Positions 1-10,693 of a stretch of 64,000 nt of DNA are shown one piece after another. The DNA is from Elmis aenea. Lineage: Eukaryota > Arthropoda > Insecta > Coleoptera > Elmidae. The translations under genes were made by a program, and so were the position numbers. The DNA lies in NCBI GenBank assembly GCA_947652605.1, contig OX393579.1, positions 47,994,970-48,058,969 on the forward strand. The letters run 5' to 3'. The notes below the pieces were generated by a model, which was not told where the DNA came from, searched no databases, and saw only the letters and a list, made by a program, of their open reading frames with translations. Positions within the stretch are counted from its first letter, which is position 1. Each line of letters begins with the position of its first letter.

Positions 1-764
1 TTTTAATTTACATTATTACTACTCTTTAACTTTTATATGCTTGACGTTAATTTAGTAATAATTAATGTATTCGTTTCTTTAAATATTATTTTTTCGGTCT
101 AATAAGAATGGTGCATTTATGCTTAAAGGTTTGTCTATATCTTGTGACATATTTAAAACCCAATACTAACACCTTATTAAAACTTCGGTTTAGTTAAAGG
201 GCAATTTACAACTTTTACTTTAGCCTGCGTAAAATAAAAATACTTTTAAGATATGCTTAGAAAACTTTAGCTTTCATCCAAGAAATATTATTATTAAACG
301 TAAACGGTAACAGGCAAAGTCATATAACTTAACACATCCGTCTTCGAACAGCCCTTTTACATAACTTTATCACTGGATACTGCAGTTCCCTTAGCTGGTT
401 ATAATGTAGGGCACAAATTTTCGACCTTTACGAATTTACATGTCGTAACATCTTCACTTCTTCTTTCTAAATTAAGTAAAAAAAGTTATTGTTTTTTAAT
501 TGATTTTTGCACATATTTTGAAAAGTTGTGTGTGTTAGTTGCTACTTAATCGTTGCTAAGCAACATCGTATATATTTTAAAATCTCTAATTGACTGAGTT
601 ACAAAACGCTATTTTGGTATTAAGTTTCAAAAGAATGTTTAGTAGAATACAAAAGTTTTACCTGCGACTTTATTTTTAATTTATAAGATAAGATCGTCAT
701 GAAATTGTTTAGTAAATAATTTTTAAAGACAGTTTTTGTGTTGATTTAAAACTGTAGATTAGCC
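1..764. other. AT-rich non-coding sequence
   Basis: No open frame, repeat end or RNA gene that I could recognise. It lies upstream of the first visible host exon and is probably intronic or 5' flanking. Confidence 0.5.
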
Positions 765-1001
765 CAGGGGTGGGCAAATGCCAACCGCGACAGCTTACAA
801 TGCGTCCCGCTGCATGAAATGTTTTTTTCGAAGTTAAATAAATTTGACGAACTACAATTTATTTTTGGATTTATCAAATTCTCAAAAAATTTGTGGCCAG
901 CAAAAAAAAATTAACACCCCTCACATCAAAATCTATTCCGACCCGCGTCATCCTGACTAATTTTCTACCGGCCCTCTGCAGAAAAAAAATGCCCACCTAT
1001 G
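765..1001. mobile_element. hAT-like MITE
   Basis: The left end reads CAGGGGTGGGCAAATGCC and the right side ends AAAATGCCCACCTATG, an imperfect inverted pair. The CAGGGGTGGGCA terminus is characteristic of hAT elements. There is no coding capacity in about 237 bp. I could not find a clean 8-bp target duplication, and the right terminus is mutated. Confidence 0.6.
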
Positions 1002-1075
1002 ACGTAGATGCACTCTTAAAAAATAAACAAAGATCAGTTTATATATAAAAAATTAAAATATCTCTTATACATACA

Positions 1076-2075
1076 CAGGGTGTTTCTTAAATATCGCGAA
1101 AAAAATCTGGAGGTGATTCCTTATCGAAAATTAAGGGCGGGTCTTTCATACAATTTTTTTTCCTTAGGCGTCTCCTTTCGGAGTTACACCTCTTAAAGGG
1201 GAACGGTAAAATTAGGTTTTTATTTTATTTCTCAAATTTGGATAAATGTAGGAGAATGATATTTGGTAGATGTTTTATGCTTATTAAACGGTTTCCCGTA
1301 GTCAAATTTTCAATCATTTCCCACCTTCACAAGGGGCTGAAAAGTGCGACCCCTGTTAATTTTTCAATCAGAACTTTTTGGTGGGTTAAAAGTTTGCAAT
1401 TTTTTTTTTTTTAAAGCTTGATTTATTTTGAAACTTTATTTTTAGTTTTTCCTGAAAAAGCGACAGTTTTTGAGTAAAAGATAAAATAAGTAATTTTTAT
1501 AATTATGGCTACATTTTAAAAAAATGAAAACAAATTTGCTACAAAGACTATCGAATTACACAACAATACTACAAAATTATAATAATTGATACAGCAGACA
1601 AAATGGTAACTGTCATTTGACATTTAATTAGTTGTTTTTTGTTTCTTTTTTAATAGATAGCTTGATAAGTGATTGGTGAAATACGATTTTTTCTAATTTT
1701 ATTGCCTATTTATAAAATTAGATATAGCAAGTAATACCTCATTAAAAAAAAGGAAGAAAAAACGCACATTTACCTTTTCCACAGCCAACTTGTAAGTAAT
1801 AAAAAAATCTAAAATAACAGTTACATTTTACCTTAAAAATTATCTTTAAAAAGTACTAATAACATTGATCTAATAAATAAAAAAAAAGAGTTATGAGATA
1901 AATTTAATATTTTTACAATTTTTGCTATAACATCTGAAGTACGAGGAATTTTGTACCTACTTTTAAAAATTGACTGTAGCTCCTCTCCTGAGAATAATTA
2001 ATCTAATTTAAGCAAACCTGTATCTCTTATAATAAGCGAGATCCCCATGCTGGAAATATTATCTGGGACACCCTG
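1076..2075. mobile_element. Chimeric CAGGGTG foldback (family 1 left, family 2 right)
   Basis: The ends are CAGGGTGTTTC and GGGACACCCTG, the Tc1/mariner-like terminal signature shared by many elements here. The left part (1076 to about 1530) matches the family of the foldback at 23.76-24.74 kb, with TTTCTTAAATATCGCG and the CTCCTTTCGGAGTTACACC motif. The right part (about 1535-2075) instead matches the right half of the foldback at 10694-12209, ending CCATGCTGGAAATATTATCT. So this copy is a hybrid of two families and is not itself a palindrome. No ORF. Confidence 0.72.
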
Positions 2076-2122
2076 TTTATATTTATTTTAATAATATCTA
2101 TAACTTTAATAATACTACAAAT

Positions 2123-2331
2123 CAGTGTTTCTCAAAGTGTGGTCCGCGAACCCCCAGGGGTCCCTAAATCCTTCTAAAGGGGGCCCCCGAGTCTATCCAT
2201 GATGTTCGAAAATCATCCAAATTTATTTGCCAGGCTAGAATATTATTTTATAAACAATTTATTGCGGTCCTCTGCAAGCTCTTAATTTTGGAAGGGCTAT
2301 AACCAAACTTTCCAGGTCATTAAAAATGCTG
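2123..2331. mobile_element. Degenerate hAT-like MITE (CAGTGTTTCTCAAAG)
   Basis: The left terminus CAGTGTTTCTCAAAGTGTGG and the following GGTCCGCGAACCCC block match the element at 61466-61679. The right end is not intact; the boundary given is approximate. Confidence 0.5.
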
Positions 2332-2609
2332 TTTTTAAAAAATTATGTTACACTTCATGTGGTTTCCTTCTTTTTAACAAGTGATAAAATTTAAAAAATT
2401 GACAGTTGGTCATAATCTTTAATCTTTAGATATTTTGAAACATCCTGTATATAAGTGTCCTACTTTGGGCATAGCGAATTCTGGTCACCCTAATATCTAT
2501 TATGAAATATCTTCTGCTGTTCGTAGCAGCTAGTTTTAAAAAATGACAAATTTTGTGTAGAAAGTCGAACGATATTTCTATTAGGTTATAATAATAAGTG
2601 TTTGTGCAG

Positions 2610-2810
2610 GCGATGGAACAATACAAGAGATACGACGGCCTCGTCACTCAGTGCCGCGCCGTGTCAGGATCTTCAGACTTGGCCCACTTGGCACGATCCC
2701 TCCCAGCTCCAACAGGACGAGGATTGATTATGAGAAGACCCTTTGTCCCTCCGCAACCGCCAGCACCAGCCGAGCCCACAGAGGGTGTAGAAACTCCCGA
2801 GATACCTAAT
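2610..2810 (+). CDS. Host gene exon A, Pro-rich segment (STAC-like C1 gene, 5' part)
   Basis: A 201-bp exon of 67 codons, phase 0 at both ends. It follows a TTTGTGCAG acceptor and ends at a GTAAGTGCT donor. The peptide starts AMEQYKRYDGLV, has a Ser/Leu-rich middle and a run of prolines (PFVPPQPPAPAEP), and ends in acidic residues. Base composition is clearly richer in GC than the flanks, which supports coding. It joins in phase to exon B at 7092. I do not recognise this domain. Membership in the same gene as the downstream C1 exons rests on strand, phase and spacing, not on a transcript. Because both ends are phase 0 it could be skipped without breaking the frame. Upstream exons must lie outside the window or in a part I could not recognise. 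Confidence 0.72.
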
Positions 2811-3674
2811 GTAAGTGCTTTATTATCTGCCAACAATTAAAAATAACAATCTTTAGGCACTTAAGATTCCTTTAGATAAAACAGGAAAAAAATTGAATGT
2901 AAAAAAAAACGACGAGTCATCTCGAAGATTTTTTTGTTACACTTGCTCATCGTAATGCGTTAAAAACAATATCTTTGTTGTTGAGTTTGCTGCAATTACT
3001 GGCCTTCAAAAAAATTGAAATGAAATAGTCTAAATTTTAACGTCACTTTTCCGTTAATTTTTTGAGATTATGCTTGATTCTCCGTATTATTTCTATGCCG
3101 CATTATTCTCTCTAATATTCAGTTACATATATACATAAAACAAATACTCGACAAAAACCGAACGTAGACACAAACTTAAGGAACCAAGCATCTTAACATT
3201 AATTAAACGGAACTGATATAATTAAATGTAATAATAAGTAACTTGAGTCGTCTGTCTAATTTGGATCCTACATCTGCGTTAATTAACTTGATGAGTTCCT
3301 TTTCTATTATATAATTCTCAGAGGTTTGTTAATGACATTTAATGCGAAAACGTTACAGCAACATATATTTTTGATGCGATTCCCTCTAAATGGAGTCTGT
3401 AATGACGTACTTATGTCAAACTCTAAGTAATTAGATTTGGAATAACGTTTTCGTTGGAACTTAACTGTGTAGGACCAGGGACGGACTGGTTATATAGAAT
3501 GTTTTTTGAAGATATTAATATTGCTTGGTTTCGCGCAGCCCCAGAACTAAATTCCGTAGGTTCACACCTGCTGTGCCTAATATTTGTGTGCAAAAAAACC
3601 TTATTTTGTACAGACAGGGCACATGTTCTTTCCAGGAGCCAGTAATTTTTTTTAAATTTTAAATTCAATTCCTT
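2811..3674. other. Intron sequence without recognised features
   Basis: AT-rich intronic DNA between exon A and the foldback at 3675. The short frames near 3450-3650 lack splice context and coding bias, and I treat them as chance. Confidence 0.5.
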
Positions 3675-4345
3675 TAGGGGAGGGAGGGGTAATGGCGCCC
3701 ACCTAAGCGAAAAAATTCATATATTCTAAACCGTAACGACAATTACCCTGTAATTTGAGGGTTGTTGTCGCCAAAACTATACTTAGTGTTCGGGTTAAGT
3801 CAAACTTGATTGAACCTTAAAGAACAAAAAGTTATTAATAATTTAAAAACATGTAAGTGAGCGGAATTACCCGCCTACTAGTGGGTAATGGCGCTCACCT
3901 ATTGTATGTTTGGATATTGATATTTAAGGATGCTTTACTGGTTGTTCTTTTAGTTGTACGAGGCATTGTGCACAATTACTATAAGAAAAAATTGTCTAAA
4001 TGTATTTTACAAAACTAGCCTTGAATTTAAAAAAAAACTTCATATGGTCACTCCTGCTAAAAATGACACAAATTTCATAGGAGACCAAAGCACAAACTCA
4101 AATTAGACTAATTGAGCTACTTACAGTTTTTTTTTTGTAGGCGATTTCTTATATGAAAATGTTTAAAATGACACACACTCAATTAACTTACGTTTTATGG
4201 TGAAATAAGTTTTTTTACTTACGGCATTGTGTTTATTAGAACGAAAGCTAGGTGGCTGCTAAGTTTAACTTTTAAATATTTGAAAACTGGCGCAAAATGA
4301 CGGTGAGCGTATACCCACTGAGCGTCATTACCCCGCTCTCCCCTA
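3675..4345. mobile_element. TAGGGGAG foldback / MITE
   Basis: The left end TAGGGGAGGGAGGGGTAATG and the right end CATTACCCCGCTCTCCCCTA form an imperfect inverted pair of about 20 bp. A third related block, GGGTAATGGCGCTCACC, lies inside at about 3883. About 671 bp, no coding. Superfamily not assigned; a possible 3-bp CTT flank is too weak to use. Confidence 0.6.
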
Positions 4346-4749
4346 CTTCTCAACATATCTATTCCACTCTTAAAAGTTATGCGCCAGAACAAAAGACAAT
4401 GAAAATTAGAAGCCTCTAAAATAGAAACGCATCAAGTGATATGTGGCAATGGTTGTCATGGAAACTCAACAATATGTTTATTTGAATTTAATGTTCAAAA
4501 GATTCGAAATAGCGCTAACAAAGCAAGAATAATTTTTTATTCTTGAGCATTGTTTTCGCTCACAAAAAAAAACTAGGTTGTCGAATGGACCTTGTTTGTC
4601 AGTGGTTGTTAATCAATTAGAGGAAAAGTTTCAGAAGCCACCACCAACTAACAAGGATAAGTTAAAAACCGTTGAAAATTTTCGACCCACAGGAAGTGTT
4701 CTAACACAACGCAAAGGCTGCACTGGTCGACCAGTTACCACAACTAATG

Positions 4750-5275
4750 CGAATTAAGGAAGGCTCTTTGGCCTCTGGTGATAGCCCCTTAAGTCCTTTG
4801 TCTTTAAGGGTGTTTTTCTTAACTCTTCTTGGTTGGCTTTTTCCATCCCTAGAAGTCTACGCCGATAGGGTGTGAATCCTTCACATTATCATAATACTTG
4901 AAGAGAGGAGTATTTTCTTCTTCACCACAACTTCTGCATATTATATCGGTCTCTGAGAGCCCTATTATGTAGAAGTGTTTGTTTAGCCCACAGTGTCCTG
5001 TGACGAGTCCTGTGGCTGCTCTGATGTCTATTCTGCTCATCCTGAGCATATCTTTTGTCTTTTTTTAGAGACCATTGAAAGGATAGCCTTAGAATGGAGT
5101 TATCCTGCAACTTTTTTCCAATGAGAATTATGCCCTTGTATTAATATGTCATTAAGACACCGCTTGGCTGTTCCATACGATGTACCAACTGCAGGTTCTG
5201 GTCCGAAGAAAGGTGTCTCGCTGCCAATTTTGGCCAGGCGATCTGCTTTCTGGTTTCCTGGTCCTGATCCTTCCA
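4750..5275 (-). pseudogene. LINE 3' fragment: RNase H and C-terminus (R1/I/Loa group)
   Basis: Minus-strand fragments read GNQKADRLAKIGSETPFFG, the conserved end of an RNase H domain, followed by stretches equivalent to the C-terminus in the copy at 20.0-20.6 kb (RDIRAATG-, GHCGLNKHFYIIGLSETD-like). Several stops and shifts are present. RNase H occurs in the R1/I/Loa group of non-LTR retrotransposons. At about 5275 the frame runs straight into an unrelated RTE-type RT segment, so this is a nested or recombined junction. Confidence 0.72.
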
Positions 5276-5430
5276 TAGTCTTCTTTATTAATCTTTCTAG
5301 TTTGTTTGAAACTCCCAGTTCTTCTACATCTGGATAAATTATACTTTGCCATAGGCCATCAAACGCTTGCTTAAAATCAATAAAAACTATTTGTAGTTCC
5401 ACGTTATTCTCATAGCATTTCACTTTAAAT
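5275..5430 (-). pseudogene. RTE-like LINE reverse transcriptase fragment
   Basis: The minus-strand peptide MKCYENNVELQIVFIDFKQA followed by FDGLWQS is the RT palm motif with the first catalytic Asp (FIDFKQAFD), and ELGVSNKLERLIKKTMEGS is the following helix. About 50 residues only; it is cut on the low side by the RNase-H fragment. Confidence 0.7.
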
Positions 5431-5550
5431 ATACCAGGCTTAAATCTACCAAAGTCATCGAATTCCGATATTCTCTAGATTCGCCCCTGCAAGTTATCGT
5501 GGAAACAACTGTAAATGACACAAATCCGACATCCAATTAACCATCTTTAG

Positions 5551-6456
5551 CCCTTAGTTACTCGCGCCAAATTATTCGATCTTTTTCCCGCGCGGTGTAC
5601 TTTGTACACCGCCCTAAATTTAGCTTGTTTTTAAACAAAAACGCTATTTTTTTTTGCTGACGGTAATTTACGTCAAACATTAAAAATAAGTATAGTTTTT
5701 ACGAATAAGTTAAACATTTTAAAAATATATAGGAACATAATATCAACGAACAAAAAAAAACAGTTAACGAAAAACAAAATTAATTTTAAAAGCCCTCCAA
5801 TCTTCTTCTGATTTGATGGCTCTATTTTTTCCAAAGAAAAACTCTACATCAGCACTATCATCCCCATCACTCTCACTAGAAATCTAATTTTCACGGTCAC
5901 TGCCTTCCAGTTCTGAAGTACTGTCATGGTCACTTTGAGTAATTACTCTGTGTTCAAGGTCATCTTCCTTATCGCCTAAAATTTCCTCATCTCAACTTCC
6001 AGCCTCCAAGAAGGCCCTCATTTCCTCCTCCGTTAGGCATTGGGGATTTTTATGGGAATATAAGACGTAAAATCATAAAAATAAATAAATAAACAAATTT
6101 TAAAAACATATTTAGCGTAACTAGAAGCGAGAACACACTTGCGGATGGTAAAAATACCCATACATAACACCATCACACAATAAAACAAACGTTTTTGTAT
6201 AAAAGATTGAATATTTACATAATTTACAAAATTTTCCGCGTGGTGTATTCTAGGCACCAACGACACAACGCATTAAAATTTATGTAAAAACGCAAAGGTC
6301 AGTCGGGCGTTTTGGCGTATCACTGATCCATTACATTCCGGATATGTTAGACATAGGTTAGGTGGGGGTCTGGTGCCACCAAAAAAATCGTACGTTTGAT
6401 GGAGGCAAGAAATTTGGCGCTGGTGTACAAAATACACCAGCGCGAGTAATTAAGGG
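5551..6456. mobile_element. piggyBac-derived nonautonomous element
   Basis: The ends are CCCTTAGTTACTCGCGCC on the left and the complement of CCCTTAATTACTCGCGC on the right, flanked by TTAG at 5547-5550 and 6457-6460. Subterminal GGTGTAC..GTACACC blocks are mirrored at both ends. CCC-starting ends with a TTAA-like duplication are a piggyBac signature. The 906-bp interior retains the start of a transposase on the minus strand, which fits a deletion derivative. Confidence 0.8.
5797..6043 (-). pseudogene. piggyBac transposase N-terminus remnant
   Basis: Minus-strand reading gives LTEEEMRAFLEAGS, an acidic Ser/Asp-rich stretch (DEEILGDKEDDLEHRV, SDHDSTSELEGSD, SSESDGDDSADVEFF) and FFGKNRAIKS. 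PiggyBac transposases begin with such a short helix, an acidic low-complexity region and then the domain entry. There are two in-frame stops, and the DDD catalytic core is missing. Confidence 0.62.
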
Positions 6457-7091
6457 TTAGGTAAATTGGTGTTGACCTCTCTGATCGTTCGCCCGATCTA
6501 GAGGTTTATGATTTAATACATTTCAAACGCTATAAAACGATTTTACGGTATGGTTTTCTGGCATCAAGTCTGCGTAATCTAAGATATAGTGTCATCGCAA
6601 TAAAATTTTGTTACTACCATTTTCAACGAGAGCTTAACGATTTTCTTGAACCAAGCCGTTTGACTAATTTAATACGCCAACTTTTAATTGGTTTTAGGCA
6701 TCAAAGTATTAACAGGATGGCCGTAATAGTCGTCTAATGGCGTTAGGATTATGTTGGATAACGTTTTATGTGGAGTAAATGTTTTCATGTACTTAAATAT
6801 CCTTTAAAAATTTATATTTAGTTGTAAAATGTATTTTACGACATTCTAACATATATTTATGGGGTTAACTTGTGGCGAACTTTATTTCCAGCCTCCCTAG
6901 ACACTTAAATTATACGCTCTGCGTAAAATGATAAGCAAAAGTTATTTTAAAATTGATTTTAGTAACTCTTTACTTTGGGGCGAAAATGTGTTCCACAAAT
7001 AACGAAGCAAAAACAATTTGTCTTTATCAAATCGACTTAAGCGTAACATTATACAAAGATGACGTTTAATAATAACTGTTGAATTTTTCAG
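6457..7091. other. Intron sequence before exon B
   Basis: AT-rich, no recognised element. It ends in the polypyrimidine tract and acceptor of exon B. Confidence 0.5.
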
Positions 7092-7367
7092 GATAATATT
7101 CCACCGCCTCTGAAGGACGAGCTCGTGATAGACAGGCTTTCAGCGGTTCAAGTTCTGCCCGCACACGACGCGCTCAGGAAGGAATCAGTGGATTTGGAGG
7201 CTCAAATTAGGCAAATTCAAGAAGCTTTGGACACTCTTCTACGCATTCAACAACGATCGGTTGAAGCCGCTTTGTACAACAAAGCCAATGAGCTACAGGA
7301 GGACATCTCAATGAAGAGATTCGATCTACGAGTCGCCCAGATGCATCTAAGCGCTATACATGCTCAG
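7092..7367 (+). CDS. Host gene exon B, predicted coiled-coil segment
   Basis: A 276-bp exon of 92 codons, phase 0 to phase 0, between a TTTTTCAG acceptor and a CAG|GTACAG donor. It begins DNIPPPLKDELVIDRLS and continues with a long charged helical stretch of heptad-like character (Leu, Ile and Ala spaced among Glu, Gln, Arg), including LLRIQQRSVEAALYNKANEL and QEDISMKRFDLRVAQMHL. The expected structure is an alpha-helical coiled coil used for self-association or partner binding; that is inference from composition. The phase fits either the exon at 31978 or another phase-0 exon. A LINE/SINE-like tail lies only about 100 bp downstream in the intron. No family could be assigned with confidence. 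Confidence 0.75.
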
Positions 7368-7465
7368 GTACAGATATTTATTATTAATTTACTTCAATAT
7401 TTATGTTGCGTCTACTGGTTACGTACATTATTTAATAACTTCCCCTAGCATAAACCTTCGCGCAG

Positions 7466-7831
7466 TTATTTTTTATAGGGATACTAGGCGATTTACCCGG
7501 CGTTGCAGGGGTGATTACAATAATTCTCTTTTATCAATCACAGACTACTCGCGCTCCGCGCTCGCTCCCGGCGGACGTTCTCAGACGTTCAATTACAGAC
7601 TACTCGCGCTCCGCGCTCGCGCTCGGCGGACGTTTCGGGCCGTTCCCGGGCATTTCCGGCCGTTTCCGGGCATTTCTGGCCGTTCTTTATACGACGTTTG
7701 ATCCGTCAGGTCCTAAATAGTAACTGTGCAAAATTTGGTCCGGAACGGTCAACGGATATAGGATTCTATAGCGAACAAACAAACAAACAAACACACAAAC
7801 AAGCTCTTTTATATATACACATATAGAAGAT
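7466..7831 (+). mobile_element. LINE (RTE-like) 3' end or SINE tail
   Basis: A GC-rich block contains two near-identical copies of CAGACTACTCGCGCTCCGCG (about 7549 and 7596) and repeated GGCCGTTTCCGGGCATT motifs. It is followed by GAACAAACAAACAAACAAAC and CTCTTTTATATATA. That (ACAA)n plus TATATA tail is a common end of RTE-type LINEs and their SINEs in insects. Family and left boundary are uncertain. Confidence 0.5.
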
Positions 7832-10693
7832 AATCCGGCTTGCGAACAGTTACCAAAAAATTGTTCAGTTTTGATTCGTAGTTAATAATTATTAATCGGT
7901 TTCGTTTTCGTTTCGGTTTGGTGGATCAATACAGTAGTTTTAAATAAATTACCATTATATAAATTATCCAGACCAATAACATCTTACTTAAAACAAAAAT
8001 TCTGCTTTGAGATATACATGGTGTTGCCTGAGACTATCGTACGTAGGACTTTACCATGCTAAATTAATTATGTAGTTGCAAATATTGGCTCCCTTAATTA
8101 TTTTACTACAAAACCGTAAATATAAAAGTTGTTAAGAATCAAAAACTACGAAAGATATTTTACTTATATTAATAATTTGGAAAGCATTTCCGCTTCCTTT
8201 GATAAAGATTAAATATATCGCGGTAGTCTGGTTTCTTATAGTTTTGTATGGATTTTATGCAACTTAACAATATGCATCGTAAACTGAGGGTTCCTGCAGC
8301 AGTAGTGCAGTGTTGGCAAATTAAAGGAAAATGTAATTATATTAAATTTGAAAAATATCCGTTTTTAAAATTTTTGTTATGCGAAAAACTTAATAGGTTT
8401 TTTATTTATTATCGTTCTCGGCGATTTTTTCATTAAATTATTCTCGTCAATTGGCCAAATTGTACTGTGTAAAACATAATTCTTCAAAAAATTTTATAAT
8501 TCTGTCAAATAAGTTTAAAGCGCGACTTCGCATATTTTGGATAGCGCGTAGGTACAGCGTAAAATATCACAGGGGACAACTTTTTAATTTTTATAAATAG
8601 GTCAATACTACAACAAAACCAAATTGTAACAAAAAATTGTAACAAAAATATTAATGAAGTTTTTACAACAAACAGACCGATTTAACAGATACGCCCTTTT
8701 AAAAAAAATATCTTTGTAGCGTTTTAACATCAGCTTTTATTGCAGTAAAAAATAAATCCTCAATATGGAAGTATTTAATCACTCCGTGTACTTTCTTCAT
8801 TGTTAAAAAATGCAATATTTACTCACATTGGCGGACCTTCACATGTACAATACTTTATATAACCTTATGATACTTTAAAGTCAAAGTTATGAAGGATGAC
8901 ATTGAAAAAACTTTACACAATACATGAAAATCTGCGTCCCGTATAGCCTAAGCCGAAAACTATTTATTCTATACTTGTATCATTTATTATCAGTTGTTGA
9001 TCAGTTATTTGACGTTCAAATAGAAATAGAATGATAGCAGTTATATTAGGAAGTTTTACAATATTGTAAATCAATGATAAACTATAGTTGTAAAGTCAGA
9101 TGGATAAAATCTTTTTCTAGACAAACGCACATAGAACATCTTTTGGCTTTTAAAGAATCAAAATTATAGATTGTCTCTCCAAATTAACAAAAGTACTCTG
9201 ATCTACGCTGCTTTGTTTTACTTCGACGTTTGTCCAACTGATAATTATTTCATTTTTAACGGAAATTGTCATACTAACAAGAATTGGTCTTTTGTTTCGT
9301 TGACTCAAAGGAAGTTGCTTAAGCCAAGTGCTTTTCTTGTTCTATTAGATAAAAAAAAATAGGGGATTGTATTTTGGTCCTCTTTTCTTCAATTCTTTTT
9401 AACGTCTTTGAAAATTTGCAATGAAATTGCTCTGGAACAACAAGCAAATATATTAACATTTTAGTTTGTTGTACAAAAATCTTCAGGTCCTTTCGAAATT
9501 ACACCGCCTCAAACAATTAAGGGATATTTTATATGCTTGTTGCAAACTTTAAGATATCCCTTAATTGTTCTAGCCAGTATAACTAAATAAATTGGCAAAG
9601 ACTTTACCACACTATGATTTTATTTAAGAGACTGTTATCTTCTCGTTTAAAAAAAACTCTCCAATTCCACATTTTTCCATGCTTGTGTTAATTTCTTAAG
9701 ACTTAAGACAACAGTATTGTTTTTATACAGTCAAAACATCTCTATTTTTACCTTTACCAAATTCATAAATAGTACAATATGTTTATTAAAGATTGGTATT
9801 GACGTCCTTCCGTAAAACTTTATTTTATTCCTCTTGCAAGTAAAATGCAGTATTTAACTTTGCTTGTAATCGTGTTTCCAAAAATGTTTACTGATTTCAT
9901 ATATTCTTCAAAAAATTTACCTCAAATTGCATTAGGTAGCTCTGCGACCGTTGTTAAGTCTTAATTTAAAAAAAAAATAAAAACAAAACAAACTCGCACA
10001 AAACTTGTTTAGTAAAAATAGTAAACAAAACATTGATAACGTTCTAAAATATATCGTCAAATATTTGCGTATTCTGATTCTTTCAACACAGATGTGGAGA
10101 ATCACGCGTGATAAAGGGCAGTCTGTGAAAAGCTAGGATTGGAGAAAAACATTTTTGGGAAATGGGGACGTAAAAGGTGTTACAAAGGTAGAGGGTAATA
10201 GGTTAGAAAATGCAAAATAATGCACATAATAATGAGAGCGGACAGTGCCGGGTGCTACACGAGGCGGCTCACCGTAAAACCGTTTCTCGGAATTCATCAA
10301 ATACTTTTTGCTGAATTAATGTGCAAGTCATAGTTCGTTCGCGTCACATCACAAATGACATAATTTATTATTCACGTAATTTATAAACACGTCAAATCGT
10401 TTTTAATAGAGATAGTGAAAGAAAATGTAGTTGCTATTAAAAATATCTTGCTTAAAATTCCAACGAATTAGCCACATTTTTAGATTTTTTCCCGACATAT
10501 TCACTGTTGTCGCTAGCACGTCAAATATTCTTGAACGGTTATTAGTTCTAATATAAACGTTAAAAATATTGCCAATTTCACTTTAACTTATGATGATTTT
10601 TTTTAAACAGGATATCTCAAAAGTCAGTTTATTTTGGTGAATTAAAGTATATTTTAGAAAACTTTCATAGTGGTACATTGGTATTATTATATA
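7832..10693. other. Intron sequence, one small hairpin only
   Basis: About 2.9 kb of AT-rich intron with no gene or element that I can name. It holds the perfect inverted repeat at 9512-9569 (separate entry). Short frames at 8248 and 9171 have no splice context. Confidence 0.5.
9512..9569. repeat. Perfect 16-bp inverted repeat (hairpin)
   Basis: AACAATTAAGGGATAT at 9512-9527 is the exact reverse complement of 9554-9569, with a 26-base loop. It could be a tiny MITE, a relic pair of element ends, or a folded RNA within the intron. Confidence 0.75.
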
